NCBI RefSeq assembly: GCF_021310995.1 | Contig: NZ_CP054150.1 | Coordinates: 1,798,001 to 1,862,000 of the forward strand | DNA: 64,000 nucleotides | Origin: Agrobacterium vaccinii | GTDB lineage: Bacteria > Pseudomonadota > Alphaproteobacteria > Rhizobiales > Rhizobiaceae | Reading direction: 5' to 3' | Part shown: positions 7,893 to 17,713 of the stretch, in pieces | Layout: each line of letters starts with the position of its first letter | How positions within the stretch are numbered: the first letter of the stretch is position 1 | Notes under the pieces: model-generated | Database searches by the model: none | What the model saw: only the letters and a program-made list of their open reading frames with translations | What the model was told of the DNA's origin: nothing | Position numbers and translations under genes: made by a program

Positions 7893-9701
7893 TCATGGTG
7901 CCAATGCAGCGTCCAGAATGCGCAGTTGCACCTTGCGTTGGCCTTGCCACTGCTCGGCACCCAGCGTGCCTGCAACGTGGATTTGACGGCCACGGGCGTT
8001 CATCAGCATGTGGCCCAATGGGGCGTCTGCGGCGCGGAAGGCGATGCCGTCGAGGCGGGAACCATCCAGTGCTTCCAGCGTGATTTTCACATGCGAAGTG
8101 CCGACCACGCGCACGTCGCGCAGGCGGTGCGCGGGCACGGCGAAAATGGGCTGGGAGTGGCCGGAGCCGTAGGGGCCTGCCTGTTCCATCTGCTCGACCA
8201 GATCGAGCGTGGCACCGGACGCGCCAATCGCACCATCGATCTTCAACACGCTGTTTTCCACCAGTTGAAACACGGCCTTTTGAGCGGCTTCTTCGAAGAA
8301 TGTTCTGAGCCGACCGAGATTGGCACGTTCTACCGTCAAACCTGCTGCCATGGCGTGGCCACCGCCCTTGACCAGCAGACCGGCCTCCACGGCATTGCGA
8401 ACCATGCGGCCCATATCGAAACCATTGATGGAGCGACCAGAACCGCTGCCCTTGCCCTGCGAATCGAAGGCGATGGCGAAGGCCGGGCGGCGGAAACGGT
8501 CCTTGAGGCGTGAGGCGAGAAGGCCGACGATGCCGGGGTGCCAGTTTTCCCTTGCTGTCACGATGACACCGGCGCCGCTGCCATCTCCATATTCGAACAG
8601 CGCTTCCGCCTCGGCCTCGGCCAGCATCACGGCTTCCATGGCCTGACGCTCGCGGTTCAGCTCGTCCAGCTTTTCGGCGATCACCTCGGCCTGGCTGCTA
8701 TCATCCAGCGTCAGCAGACGACTGCCGAGTGCGGCATCGCCGATGCGTCCGCCTGCGTTGATGCGCGGGCCGACGAGAAAGCCGAAATGGTAGGGCGTGA
8801 CGGGACCGCCAAGGCCAGCCTTCTTGAATAGGGCGGCAAGGCCTGCGTTGTTCATATGGCGTGCGGCGATGAGGCCCTTGACCACATAGGCACGGTTGAG
8901 ACCCTTCAGCGGCACGACATCGCACACCGTTGCCAACGCCACGATATCGAGAAAGGACAGGAGATCGAGCGTGTAGGCGCGGCTGTCCCGCTGGTCCTTC
9001 AACACGCGCGATGTTGCCACGAGAACGAGGAAGACGACACCTGCGGCACAGAGGTGCCCCTGCCCCGACAGATCGTCCTCGCGGTTTGGATTGACCAGCG
9101 CCACCGCTGGCGGCAGTTCGGTGCCGACCTGGTGGTGATCGATAACAACGACTTCGGTTCCCGCATCTCGCGCCGCTGTCAGCGATTCGTGGCTGGTGGA
9201 GCCGCAATCGACGGTGATGATGAGTGTCGCGCCATTGGCCGCGAGCTGCTGCATGGCGGCGGGATTGGGGCCGTAACCTTCGAAAATCCGGTCGGGAATG
9301 TAGATTTCCGGTTCCAGCCCGAAATGGTGGAGGAAGCGGTACATGAGCGCTGAGGATGCCGCACCATCGACGTCATAATCGCCGAAGATCGCGACTTTTT
9401 CGTTGCGTTTGATGGCGGTGGCGATGCGTTCTGCGGCCTTCTCGCAGTCTGTCAGCGTATGCGGATCGGGCATCAGGGAACGGATGGTGGGGTCGAGGAA
9501 CGCGAGCGCGTCATCCACACTCACACCGCGTCCGGCCAGCACACGGGCGACGAGTTCGGGAATGCCGTGAACCTGCGCCATGGCCAGCGCGCGGTTCTGC
9601 CCGGCCTGATCCAGCCGCGACATCCAGCGCTGTTCCGTTGCCGACCGCTCTACGCCGAGAAAGGCTCTCGGCACAGTATCGACCGTCTCACTCATTGCCA
9701 T
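7893..9701 (-). CDS. recJ: Single-stranded-DNA-specific exonuclease RecJ
   Basis: A 602-residue DHH-family nuclease that degrades single-stranded DNA 5' to 3' in recombination and mismatch repair. The metal-binding motifs are visible as FGDYDVDGAASSA near residue 107 and VVIDHHQVG further on. The DHHA1 domain has KGGGHAMAAG, and an OB-fold C-terminus follows. The length matches the family. Two ATGs are 6 bases apart (MAMSE) with a weak ribosome-binding site; the upstream one was kept. Confidence 0.95.
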   Translation of the reverse strand: MAMSETVDTVPRAFLGVERSATEQRWMSRLDQAGQNRALAMAQVHGIPELVARVLAGRGVSVDDALAFLDPTIRSLMPDPHTLTDCEKAAERIATAIKRNEKVAIFGDYDVDGAASSALMYRFLHHFGLEPEIYIPDRIFEGYGPNPAAMQQLAANGATLIITVDCGSTSHESLTAARDAGTEVVVIDHHQVGTELPPAVALVNPNREDDLSGQGHLCAAGVVFLVLVATSRVLKDQRDSRAYTLDLLSFLDIVALATVCDVVPLKGLNRAYVVKGLIAARHMNNAGLAALFKKAGLGGPVTPYHFGFLVGPRINAGGRIGDAALGSRLLTLDDSSQAEVIAEKLDELNRERQAMEAVMLAEAEAEALFEYGDGSGAGVIVTARENWHPGIVGLLASRLKDRFRRPAFAIAFDSQGKGSGSGRSINGFDMGRMVRNAVEAGLLVKGGGHAMAAGLTVERANLGRLRTFFEEAAQKAVFQLVENSVLKIDGAIGASGATLDLVEQMEQAGPYGSGHSQPIFAVPAHRLRDVRVVGTSHVKITLEALDGSRLDGIAFRAADAPLGHMLMNARGRQIHVAGTLGAEQWQGQRKVQLRILDAALAP

Positions 9702-9792
9702 GCTTCAGCTTACCCATACCGCCCTATGATTTCACTACGGGCTAAAGGCCGAAGCGGGCTTTTTCAAGTGCAAAGAGGTGCGCTTGCGCCGC

Positions 9793-9993
9793 TCACCACA
9801 GCGGCATGAAGATGAAGGCGGCAAATCCGCAGACGATGGTGGCGACGAGAGCCAGCGCCCGCCAGTCCCGCTCCTGTCCTTCCATCTCGAATTCCAGACT
9901 GCGAACGTTATCATTGGCACCGGTGCGCTTGTATTTGCGCGCGGCATCCGACTGAACGAAATGGTCTTCCTTGAACAGTATCGTGGTTTTCAC
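9793..9993 (-). CDS. Small single-pass membrane protein, hypothetical
   Basis: A 66-residue protein with a charged N-terminal half (DAARKYKRTGANDN) and one C-terminal membrane helix (ALALVATIVCGFAAFIFMPLW). GTG at 9993 was chosen because GGGAGG lies 7 bases before it; an upstream GTG lacks one. The family was not recognised. It lies 91 bp upstream of recJ on the same strand. Confidence 0.65.
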   Translation of the reverse strand: MKTTILFKEDHFVQSDAARKYKRTGANDNVRSLEFEMEGQERDWRALALVATIVCGFAAFIFMPLW

Positions 9994-10607
9994 GTCCGCG
10001 CCTCCCTTCGCCTGGTGAATTTGCAATCAGAATATCATCATAATCACGTTCTTTGCAAAGACTTCGATGATCAAAGACTGTGATATTGCGGTGGATAGGC
10101 TTCGCCGTTCACGCGGCGCGCAGGCGCCCGTGGCATGACTTATCCGACCCTGGAAAACACACGCAGATGCGGTGATGTCTTCTGGTATGTGTGTCGTTGG
10201 CGTCCGCATCTGCGTGGCCTCCGGGCAGTCCTCATTCCAGTCTATCGAAGGATCGGGTGTGGCTGGGACCGTGAATGATCCAGCCAGCACCCTGCCCCCG
10301 GTTTGGCAAACTGTTGCTGCTCGCTGGCCCGAATGCCCAATGGCTTCGGAACAACGTGGCATCAGCACACCGGTCAGTCACGGCACCCGCCACCACCGCC
10401 CGCACGTTACAGGCAATGACTTGAGAGTACCGGTTCCCAGTCGCCGCAGTGTCTCGCGATACACCCGGCTGTGAAGACGAGGATATTCTAGGCATGGGTT
10501 CAGGGACCATTGAGAAAAGAATCTGCGAAAAAATCGAGATTTTTCAAAATTCGCACAAGGCATTGAATTTTAATGTGTATTTCTTCAAAACAGAGAGAGA
10601 TTTGCGT
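9994..10607. other. Gene-free stretch with nested inverted repeats; possible structured RNA
   Basis: No frame here looks like protein. Three paired segments are visible: a perfect 12-bp inverted repeat ACGCAGATGCGG (10161-10172) with CCGCATCTGCGT (10204-10215); GGGCAG (10223-10228) with CTGCCC (10292-10297); and, inside that, an imperfect hairpin of 10255-10268 with 10279-10292. The last 110 bases are AT-rich. A non-coding RNA is one explanation; a decayed gene is another. No known RNA family was recognised. Confidence 0.4.
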
Positions 10608-11867
10608 TTAGCTTAGCAGAAAAGCTCTGAAATCATTCACATTCGTGCCCGTTGGCCCGGGCGCGAAGATGTCTCCGGCGAGATTGAACGCCGTCCATGC
10701 ATCATGCGCTGACAGCAGCGCGCGGGCATCGCCACCGGCGGCGCGGATGCGGGTGATGGTGTCGCCATCGCAGAACGCACCGGCATTGTCTTCGGAGCCG
10801 TCTATGCCATCGGTATCGGCAGCCAGTGCGGTAATTCCGTCAACGCCTTGCAAGTCCAGCGCAGCAGACAGCAGGAATTCCGTGTTGCGACCGCCCTTGC
10901 CATAGCCGCCGCTGCCGATCGTGACCGTGGTCTCCCCGCCAGAGAGAATCACCATAGGCTTGTCGAAGGCATCGCCAGCAGCAAACTCTCGCGCGAGTGC
11001 CGCATGCATGCGGCCAATGTCCTTCGCCTCGCCCTCGATACTGTCTGACAGGATGAGCGGGTGGACGCCGTGCTCGCGCGCGAGCGCCGCTGCCGCCTGA
11101 AGGGAAACGCTGGCGGATGCGATGAGGTGCACTTCGTTGCGCGCAAAGGCGGGGTCGGTCGCTTGCGGTGCTGATGCGGCAGCGATGCTGCGAAGGATCG
11201 GTTCGGGAAGATCAATGCGAAAATCTCTGATAGCCCGCATTGCGTCCTCGGCATTGCCAGCATCCGGCACTGTGGGGCCGGATGCGACGAAGGCGGGATT
11301 ATCGCCCGGGACATCGGAAACGACGAGGCTGACGACACGGGCCGGATGCGCCAAGGCCGCCAGCCTGCCGCCCTTGATGCGCGAGAAATGTTTGCGCACG
11401 ACATTCATGGCCGAGATCGGCGCGCCGGATGCCAGCAGCGCCTGATTGAGCGCAATCTCATCCGCCAGCATAAAGCCCTGCGGAGGTGCCGGCAGAAGCG
11501 CCGAACCGCCACCGGAGATCAGCGCAATCACCAGATCGTTTTCGCTGAGGCCACCGACATGCGCTATCAAAGCCTGTGCTGCCACGATACCGGCATCATC
11601 CGGCACCGGATGGGCAGATTGCAGGACCCGCGTTCGCTCACACTGGGCAATCGGCCCATGGCGGGCCACCACCAGCCCATCGAACGGGTGCGTCCATGCC
11701 CGCTCGAAAGCCTGCGCCATCTGGCTCGCCGCCTTGCCAGCACCGACCACTACGGTACGCCCCTTGGGTGGCTGTGGAAGGTGACGCAGGATCGCCTCAT
11801 AAGGGTCCGCGGCCTTGACCGCGGCAACGAACAGCTTTTCCAGAAATGCACGCGGATCGGCAATCAA
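10608..11867 (-). CDS. Glycerate 2-kinase, type II (GckA/TtuD-like, MOFRL domain)
   Basis: A 419-residue protein of the DUF4147/MOFRL family. Members phosphorylate D-glycerate to 2-phosphoglycerate; older annotation called the Agrobacterium vitis TtuD protein hydroxypyruvate reductase. Visible motifs are VVGAGKAA, LISGGGSALLPAP, MNVVRKHFSRIKGG and, in the MOFRL part, LSGGETTVTI, GKGGRN and DTDGIDG. The start is placed at TTG 11867 (LIADPRAFL), which has GGAG 8 bases upstream; the open frame continues upstream but without family-like sequence. Neighbours show no glycerate pathway partners. Confidence 0.85.
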   Translation of the reverse strand: MIADPRAFLEKLFVAAVKAADPYEAILRHLPQPPKGRTVVVGAGKAASQMAQAFERAWTHPFDGLVVARHGPIAQCERTRVLQSAHPVPDDAGIVAAQALIAHVGGLSENDLVIALISGGGSALLPAPPQGFMLADEIALNQALLASGAPISAMNVVRKHFSRIKGGRLAALAHPARVVSLVVSDVPGDNPAFVASGPTVPDAGNAEDAMRAIRDFRIDLPEPILRSIAAASAPQATDPAFARNEVHLIASASVSLQAAAALAREHGVHPLILSDSIEGEAKDIGRMHAALAREFAAGDAFDKPMVILSGGETTVTIGSGGYGKGGRNTEFLLSAALDLQGVDGITALAADTDGIDGSEDNAGAFCDGDTITRIRAAGGDARALLSAHDAWTAFNLAGDIFAPGPTGTNVNDFRAFLLS

Positions 11868-12016
11868 TTCAGGTCTCCATCGGGCAGGCGTCGAGTTCAG
11901 TCTATTGCCGCAGCATGACCGTGGGAAAACGGCAGTGCAAGGCCGGAAAGAGCGGAATTGAACTTCACCCACGCTCGCGCGTTCGGGTTTTATGCGAACG
12001 AAAAGTGAGGAAGCCG

Positions 12017-12256
12017 ATGTCCAACACCGAAAATCTCGGGCCGGAATATCACAACAACAAGGATAAGGAACGGCTACGCGGCCGCCGCATCGTCTGGTCC
12101 CGCCGCAAATCCAAGCCCTGGACCCTGACATTCATCGTCATCGGCGTGTTGATCGTAGCTGCCAGCGCCACGGCCGTGACCTATCTGGTGACATCGCATC
12201 CGGGCAAGCCGGAGCCAAATGTCGGGCTGGAAACACAGGCGCAACCTTTGAGGTGA
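12017..12256 (+). CDS. Small membrane protein, hypothetical
   Basis: A 79-residue protein with a basic, hydrophilic N-terminus (RLRGRRIVWSRRKSKP), then one membrane helix (LTFIVIGVLIVAASATAVTYLV) and a short tail ending QPLR. The positive-inside rule places the N-terminus in the cytoplasm. The start at MSNTENLGP has GTGAGG 6 bases upstream. It is divergent from the glycerate kinase and convergent with the ABC transporter. The family was not recognised. Confidence 0.65.
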   Translation: MSNTENLGPEYHNNKDKERLRGRRIVWSRRKSKPWTLTFIVIGVLIVAASATAVTYLVTSHPGKPEPNVGLETQAQPLR

Positions 12257-12291
12257 GCAGACGGCTTTAAATGACCGACGGCTTCCGCCTG

Positions 12292-14019
12292 CTAAACCAG
12301 CAACTGAGCCCCAAACTGGGCCTCATACAACCGACTATACGGCCCCTTGCCTGCCAGCAGTTCTCCGTGATTGCCCGTTTCCACGATGCCGGTTTCGTCG
12401 ACCACCACGATGCGGGAGGCGTCGCGGATGGTGGCGAGGCGGTGGGCGATGACGAGGGTGGTGCGCCCTTTGGCGAGTTCGGCAAGTGAAGCCTGAATGG
12501 CGCGTTCGGTCTCGGTGTCCAGCGCCGAGGTTGCTTCATCCAGAATGAGGATGGGTGGGTTTTTGAGGAACATGCGGGCAATCGCCATGCGTTGTTTCTG
12601 CCCGCCGGACAGTTTCACGCCGCGTTCGCCGATGACCGTATCCATACCCTCTGGCATATCCTTGATGACGTCATCCAGCCGCGCGCGGCGGGCTGCTTCC
12701 CAGATGTCGGCTTCGCTGGCACCAAGGCGGCCATATTCGATGTTTTCGCGGATCGTGCCGCCAAACAGGAACACGTCCTGCTGGACAATACCGATCTGGC
12801 TGCGCAGCGAGGTCAGCGTCATCTGCCGGATATCGATGCCATCGATGCTGATTGCGCCACCGGTCACCTCATAGAATCGCGGCAGCAGCGAGCACAGTGT
12901 CGTCTTGCCAGCGCCTGAAGGTCCGACGAAGGCCACGGTTTCGCCTGCGCGGATGGTAAGGTCAATGTTGTTCAGGACCTGCTTGCCGTCGCTGTAGCCG
13001 AAGCTGACATCGCTGTAAGCGATTTCACCGCGAAGGTGGGACGCCTCGATGGCGCCGGGCGCATCGGCAATATCCGGGTCGGTATCGACCAGTTCGGTAA
13101 AGCGGCGGAAACCGGCGATGCCCTTGGGATAGGTCTCGATGACGGAGTTGATCTTTTCGACCGGGCGGAAGAAGACGTTGACCAGAAGCAGGAAGCCGAC
13201 GAAGCCGCCATTAGTGAGATCGCCCGTCAACACGAACCACGCGCCGCAGATCATGATTATCATCTGCGTCAGGCGCATGCTCATATAGCTGAGCGAGGTG
13301 CTGGCGGCCATGATCTTGTAGGCATTGAGCTTGGTCTGGCGGTAACGCTGATTGTCCTTTTCGAACAAGGCACGCTCGTGGTCTTCATTGGCGAAAGCCT
13401 GCACGACGCGCATGCCGCCGACATTTTCTTCGATTCGCGCGTTGAAGGCACCGACGCGACCGTAAAGCGAGCGGAAATTGTTGGTCATGCGGGTGCCGTA
13501 ACGGCTGGTAACCCACGCGGTGATCGGCACGATGGCCGCGGTAACCAGGGCCAGTGGCACGTTGACGGACAGCATCAGCAAGAACGCGCCGATGAAGGTC
13601 ATGATGGCGATGAACAGGTCTTCAGGGCCATGGTGAGCGACCTCGCCGATTTCCTCGAGGTCTTTGGTCAACCGCCCGACGAGATGGCCGGTCTTTTGAT
13701 TGTCGAAGAATCGGAAGGACAGTTTCTGCAAATGGTCGAAGGCGTGTCGCCGCATATCGGTTTCGATATTGATGCCCAGCATGTGCCCCCAATAGGTGAC
13801 GATGGCCATCAGCCCGGTGTTGACGACATAGATGACGAGAAGGCCGATGGAGGCCAGCATGATGATCTGCCAATCCCCGGCGGGCAGCAATACATCCACG
13901 AAGACCTTGACCGCCATGGGAAAGCCTAGTTCCAGAAGGCCGGAAAGGATGGCGCAGGCGAAATCGACAATGAACAACCCACGATAGGGACGATAATAGG
14001 AAAAGAAACGGCTGAGCAT
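12292..14019 (-). CDS. ABC exporter, fused permease and ATPase
   Basis: A 575-residue half-transporter that would work as a homodimer in the inner membrane. The N-terminal six-helix ABC transmembrane domain covers about residues 1-310. The nucleotide-binding domain has Walker A GPSGAGKTT, Q-loop VQQDVF, signature LSGGQKQR, Walker B ILILDEATS and the H-loop HRLAT. It resembles MsbA/lipid- or drug-type exporters; the substrate is unknown. ATG 14019 (MLSRFFSYY) was preferred over GTG 14025. Confidence 0.9.
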   Translation of the reverse strand: MLSRFFSYYRPYRGLFIVDFACAILSGLLELGFPMAVKVFVDVLLPAGDWQIIMLASIGLLVIYVVNTGLMAIVTYWGHMLGINIETDMRRHAFDHLQKLSFRFFDNQKTGHLVGRLTKDLEEIGEVAHHGPEDLFIAIMTFIGAFLLMLSVNVPLALVTAAIVPITAWVTSRYGTRMTNNFRSLYGRVGAFNARIEENVGGMRVVQAFANEDHERALFEKDNQRYRQTKLNAYKIMAASTSLSYMSMRLTQMIIMICGAWFVLTGDLTNGGFVGFLLLVNVFFRPVEKINSVIETYPKGIAGFRRFTELVDTDPDIADAPGAIEASHLRGEIAYSDVSFGYSDGKQVLNNIDLTIRAGETVAFVGPSGAGKTTLCSLLPRFYEVTGGAISIDGIDIRQMTLTSLRSQIGIVQQDVFLFGGTIRENIEYGRLGASEADIWEAARRARLDDVIKDMPEGMDTVIGERGVKLSGGQKQRMAIARMFLKNPPILILDEATSALDTETERAIQASLAELAKGRTTLVIAHRLATIRDASRIVVVDETGIVETGNHGELLAGKGPYSRLYEAQFGAQLLV

Positions 14020-14239
14020 GACCACGTCCAGAGCGGCCTGTTTCGCCGCAGAGTTCTAAAATGTGACCTCAAGTCTCATATTTGTTAGAACAGGCCAAGG
14101 CATGTTGCGTTATTTTTACCAAAATCGTGCAATAAAAGCGAAGGACAATATAAAAACGAAATGCTGATGGAATATGCTGTGATCTGCACGCTAAATGATG
14201 GCAGAGTGCAATTCTCAGGGGAATGCGAGAGAGACGCTG

Positions 14240-15433
14240 GTGAGTAACGCAGACAATCAAAGAAAGACCAGCGAACCAAGATGGCTTGGTCCGGCCACAC
14301 ATGCGCGCACGGCGCTCGTGCCATCCATTTCCGCTGCCCGCTGGCTTCTGGTTCTGATTGTCGCTGCTGGTATCTACTTCTTCTACGGGTTTCTGGTGCC
14401 GGTTCTGGCTGCGCTGGTCATCGGTTTTGCCAGCTGGCCGGTTTACCGGGAATTGCTGCGCCGGGTTGGCGGCAACAATTCCATTGGCGCGACGATTGCG
14501 CTGCTTCTCATCATCGCCTTTCTGATCGTGCCGATTTTCATCGCAGCCTCCTACACCGCAAGCGAAATCCGCGAGTGGTTCGGCTGGGCCGTGGAGGTCA
14601 ACAAGGTCGGCGCGCCGGTGCCCGACTGGATCGCAGCACTGCCGGGCGTCGGCGCGTGGATGAGCGAACAGTGGGTGCGCTATGTCGGCACGCCGGGTGC
14701 CATCGGCGAAGTCATACAGCTCGTCAGCGGTGCGAATATCGGCAACATCTATCGCGCCATCGTGGCCGCCGGTAATGGTGCATTCCACCTGATTCTGACG
14801 CTGCTGTTCATGTTGATCGCGCTGTTTTTCGTCTATCGCAACGGCGTCAGTTTTGCCCGTCAGATCGATCTGGTGGGAGAGCGCATTCTGCCGACGCGCT
14901 GGGAGCGTATTTCCCGTGTCGTCCCCGCCACCATCAGCTCTACCGTCACAGGCATGACGCTGATTGCGATCGGCGAAGGCATTATTTTAGGCGTGGCCTA
15001 CTGGATTGCGGGCGTTCCCTCACCCGTCACGCTGGGTGTTCTGACCGGCGTCATGGCGCTGATCCCCGGCGGCGCGCCTCTGTCGTTCACGCTGGTGTCG
15101 TTCTATCTCGTTGCCAGCGGCTCTGTCGGCGCTGGCATCGCCCTGTTTGCATGGGGCTCGGTGGAACTCTTCATCGTCGACAAGACCATTCGTCCGCGCC
15201 TCGTCGGCGGGCCCATCAAGCTGCCCTTCCTGCCGACCTTCTTCGGTCTGGTAGGCGGCGTCAAAACCATGGGCTTTCTCGGCCTGTTCATCGGCCCGGT
15301 GCTGATGGCGCTGCTGGTTGCCGTGTGGCGTGAATGGGTCCGCGAAGTCGAGATTTCGGCCGTCGAGGGTGAGACGATCGAGGCGAAGGCAGACATTGTC
15401 GAGCCACCGCCGCTGCGAAAGACGGCGTCCTAG
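14240..15433 (+). CDS. AI-2E family transporter (PerM-like)
   Basis: A 397-residue inner-membrane protein with about eight membrane helices, matching the AI-2E_transport (PerM/YdiK) family. The conserved C-terminal half includes GVLTGVMALIPGGAPLSF and the FGLVGG-GFLGLFIGPV region. Family members export varied small solutes or, in some cases, Na+/Li+; autoinducer-2 export should not be assumed. GTG 14240 was chosen (a GAGAGAG purine run lies upstream) over an ATG 45 bases earlier. Its 3' end overlaps the converging GNAT gene by 4 bases. Confidence 0.85.
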   Translation: MSNADNQRKTSEPRWLGPATHARTALVPSISAARWLLVLIVAAGIYFFYGFLVPVLAALVIGFASWPVYRELLRRVGGNNSIGATIALLLIIAFLIVPIFIAASYTASEIREWFGWAVEVNKVGAPVPDWIAALPGVGAWMSEQWVRYVGTPGAIGEVIQLVSGANIGNIYRAIVAAGNGAFHLILTLLFMLIALFFVYRNGVSFARQIDLVGERILPTRWERISRVVPATISSTVTGMTLIAIGEGIILGVAYWIAGVPSPVTLGVLTGVMALIPGGAPLSFTLVSFYLVASGSVGAGIALFAWGSVELFIVDKTIRPRLVGGPIKLPFLPTFFGLVGGVKTMGFLGLFIGPVLMALLVAVWREWVREVEISAVEGETIEAKADIVEPPPLRKTAS

Positions 15434-15885
15434 AGCTTCATCTCCATAAACATGCTGAGCGGATCGGGCTTGTAGGGCGCGAATGGCTCGATCTCGGTAA
15501 AGCCCGCCTTGCGGTAAAGCCCTATGGCTTCCGGCTGGCTGATGCCGGTTTCGAGCCGGATGGCAGAGAGGCCAAGGCCCTGCCCGCGCGCAATCAGTGC
15601 GTCCATCATCATCTGGCCGATCCGCAGGCCACGCGCCGAGGGATCGACGAACATGCGCTTGATTTCTGCCGTGCCATCGCCCGCCTCCACCAGCGCGCAG
15701 CAACCGACGATCTCGCCATCATTGCGCGCCACGAAGAAGGATACGGCGGGCTTTTCCAGCGTATCGATATCGACCATATGGTTGCTTTCCGCCGGATAGA
15801 GCGATGCCATATAGGCGTTCGACATTTCCATGAGGCGCAGCACGTCTGGCTGGCGTGGCGGTTCAAGCTTGATTTCGACTGGCAT
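15430..15885 (-). CDS. GNAT-family N-acetyltransferase
   Basis: A 151-residue acetyl-CoA-dependent acetyltransferase. Motif A is visible as IKRMFVDPSARGLRIGQMMM, with the pyrophosphate-binding RGLRIG, and motif B lies near AIGLYRKAGFTEI. The acceptor is unknown. ATG 15885 was chosen over ATG 15897 because only the former has a purine-rich stretch at fair spacing. The stop overlaps the end of the AI-2E transporter gene (convergent). Confidence 0.82.
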   Translation of the reverse strand: MPVEIKLEPPRQPDVLRLMEMSNAYMASLYPAESNHMVDIDTLEKPAVSFFVARNDGEIVGCCALVEAGDGTAEIKRMFVDPSARGLRIGQMMMDALIARGQGLGLSAIRLETGISQPEAIGLYRKAGFTEIEPFAPYKPDPLSMFMEMKL

Positions 15886-16002
15886 GCTGGTTCCCATTAA
15901 TATTTTGCGAAGTCCGATCTTTGCGTCGCATTAAGACTGCAATTTCGCTAGATCATGGACACGTCTTAAGACAATTCTTCTGCGAGAGGCAACAGAGCGA
16001 CA

Positions 16003-16410
16003 ATGAGAACAGCGCTTGTTTTGATGACCATTCTGGGCTGCGATGACACCGCAACCGATTGCCAGCACATCGCCACGCTGCAGCAGCGCTGGACGAGTAT
16101 CGAACTGTGCGATGCCGAATCGGAAAACAAGCTCGGCCAGTTCGTGAATGCGAATTATCCGGTGATTGTTGCCGTGTGCCAAACGCCGGAAGAGCCAAAG
16201 ACGGATATCGCCAAGGCCGATCCGCACACGCCCGACACGGCTGTGCCACCGGCGCTTGCGCCGCAGGAAGAACAGACGCTGACACAGAAAGCCATCACCC
16301 GCGTACGCCGCATTCTGCCATCAACAGAGGGTGTGAAGGAAGTGCTGGGCAAGCCGGTGCGCATGGTGGAAGACAGCTATTCCTGGATCGCCCGTCGACT
16401 GTCGAAATAA
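16003..16410 (+). CDS. Hypothetical protein
   Basis: A 135-residue protein that starts MRTALVLMTILGCDD. The N-terminus is hydrophobic but has no clear signal-peptide cleavage site or lipobox. Four cysteines lie within the first 60 residues (C13, C20, C36, C59), followed by a Pro/Thr-rich linker and a basic C-terminus ending in SWIARRLSK. GAGAGGCAACAGAGCGACA precedes the ATG. The family was not recognised. It ends 2 bp from the convergent DUF2336 gene. Confidence 0.6.
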   Translation: MRTALVLMTILGCDDTATDCQHIATLQQRWTSIELCDAESENKLGQFVNANYPVIVAVCQTPEEPKTDIAKADPHTPDTAVPPALAPQEEQTLTQKAITRVRRILPSTEGVKEVLGKPVRMVEDSYSWIARRLSK

Positions 16411-16412
16411 CG

Positions 16413-17564
16413 TCAGGCGGCCTCGGCGACCAGGGTGGAATTCAGCGAACGGGCGCGGCTGCGCTGCTGGGCCATCTGGAGTTTTTCGACCATATGGACA
16501 AGCTCGCGCATGGTCGCATCGGCGCTGGTGTCGGAAAATTTCGCCAGAAGGCCGGAGGACAGCTCGGCAACCGGGTTGGCATAAGGGGTCTCAGCCACCT
16601 GGCGCCAGAGCAACGTTGCTTCCATGAAGATATCCAGCACGGCACCGAACAGCCCGGTGGACTGGAACAGTGCCTTCATGGCGTGGTGGCGACCTGTGGC
16701 CAGAATGGAGCGCACCTGCCGCTCATCAAGGCCAGACAGGTTGGAGATGGCTTCGGCGAAGAATGCCAGCTTGCCGGAGCAGAGCAGGTTCATCAGGAAA
16801 GCGGGCGTCAGATCGCCCCTTGCGCGAAGATGCTCGACCAGAAGCGGCATGGCCTCCCCCGTCACATCGCCCGCGATCAGCACGGTTGCAGCTTCCGACG
16901 CATCGCGGATGACGCCGGACAGGCGTGCGGGCTGCATGGCATAACAGACAAGGTTTGACGCGGCCAGCGCTGCGCCGATATGGCCGACGATGGCGTAGCG
17001 CACATCAGCGGGAAGATCGTCACGGTGCAGCAGGAGGTCGCGGATTTCAGCATCCTGCGCATAGCGCTCGGCAACGCGCCGCAGCGTAAACGGCGTGATG
17101 CGCGCGCTGCTGTTTTCCAGCAGGATCGACAGTTCCATGAGATCGCCGATTTCAGCCAAGGCCGCACAGGCGCCCGGCTCCAGAAACGGACGGGCGGCAA
17201 CCATGGAGCGGGTCGTGGCCGTGCCGTTGCCGACGAGATCGACAAGATCCGTCTCCCGCAGCACGGGCGAATGGATGATGACGACACAGGCGATATCCGG
17301 CTGGTCTTCGGCCAGTGCAAAAATGATGGGACGTGGGGCAACGGGCGAATAGGCCAGAGTTTCGGCCAGCGCCAACCGCACCTTGGGCGATGGATCGTCC
17401 AGCAGAAAGGTCATCGCCTCATAGGCGCTGTCTTGCCGGTCCTGCGGCAGGGTGGATTGCACATAAGCCTGCGCAAGTGCCGTCGCTGCCTTGGACCTGT
17501 CGCCAGACCGCGCCTTTTCAGACCACCGAAGAAATGCTTGTACGATCACCCTGCGCCCCAACAC
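16413..17564 (-). CDS. DUF2336 domain protein
   Basis: A 383-residue, mostly helical protein of the alphaproteobacterial DUF2336 family, built from HEAT-like helical repeats (for example FLLDDPSPKVRLALAETLAYSP and LAEDQPDIACVVI). The molecular role is unknown; helical repeats suggest protein binding. The start is uncertain: GTG 17564 (MLGRRVIVQAF) or GTG 17549. The upstream interval 17565-17854 carries only a palindromic repeat pair. Confidence 0.8.
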   Translation of the reverse strand: MLGRRVIVQAFLRWSEKARSGDRSKAATALAQAYVQSTLPQDRQDSAYEAMTFLLDDPSPKVRLALAETLAYSPVAPRPIIFALAEDQPDIACVVIIHSPVLRETDLVDLVGNGTATTRSMVAARPFLEPGACAALAEIGDLMELSILLENSSARITPFTLRRVAERYAQDAEIRDLLLHRDDLPADVRYAIVGHIGAALAASNLVCYAMQPARLSGVIRDASEAATVLIAGDVTGEAMPLLVEHLRARGDLTPAFLMNLLCSGKLAFFAEAISNLSGLDERQVRSILATGRHHAMKALFQSTGLFGAVLDIFMEATLLWRQVAETPYANPVAELSSGLLAKFSDTSADATMRELVHMVEKLQMAQQRSRARSLNSTLVAEAA

Positions 17565-17713
17565 CAGACATACCGACTGTATCTGGCAGAATCGACGCGA
17601 TGTGAATCGGGCTCTGCCTCTGTGTCGAACCTAGGGGCAAAAGGTTTACGTTTGGTTCACCATATTCATTAACTGGGTGGTGGTTTGATCGAGGTTCGAA
17701 ACAATTTTTCTTT

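Noticed and set aside
10027..10474. Open frames on both strands (113 and 100 codons) in the gene-free interval
   Set aside because: Neither has a credible start signal, domain or protein-like composition, and they overlap a set of inverted repeats.
13036..13929. 297-codon plus-strand frame inside the ABC exporter gene
   Set aside because: Antisense shadow; the residue pattern is His/Asp/Gly-rich noise typical of the reverse of GC-rich genes.
14240..15433. Reading the AI-2E-family protein as an autoinducer-2 exporter in a quorum-sensing system
   Set aside because: No luxS or lsr genes are nearby, and the family name does not predict the substrate.
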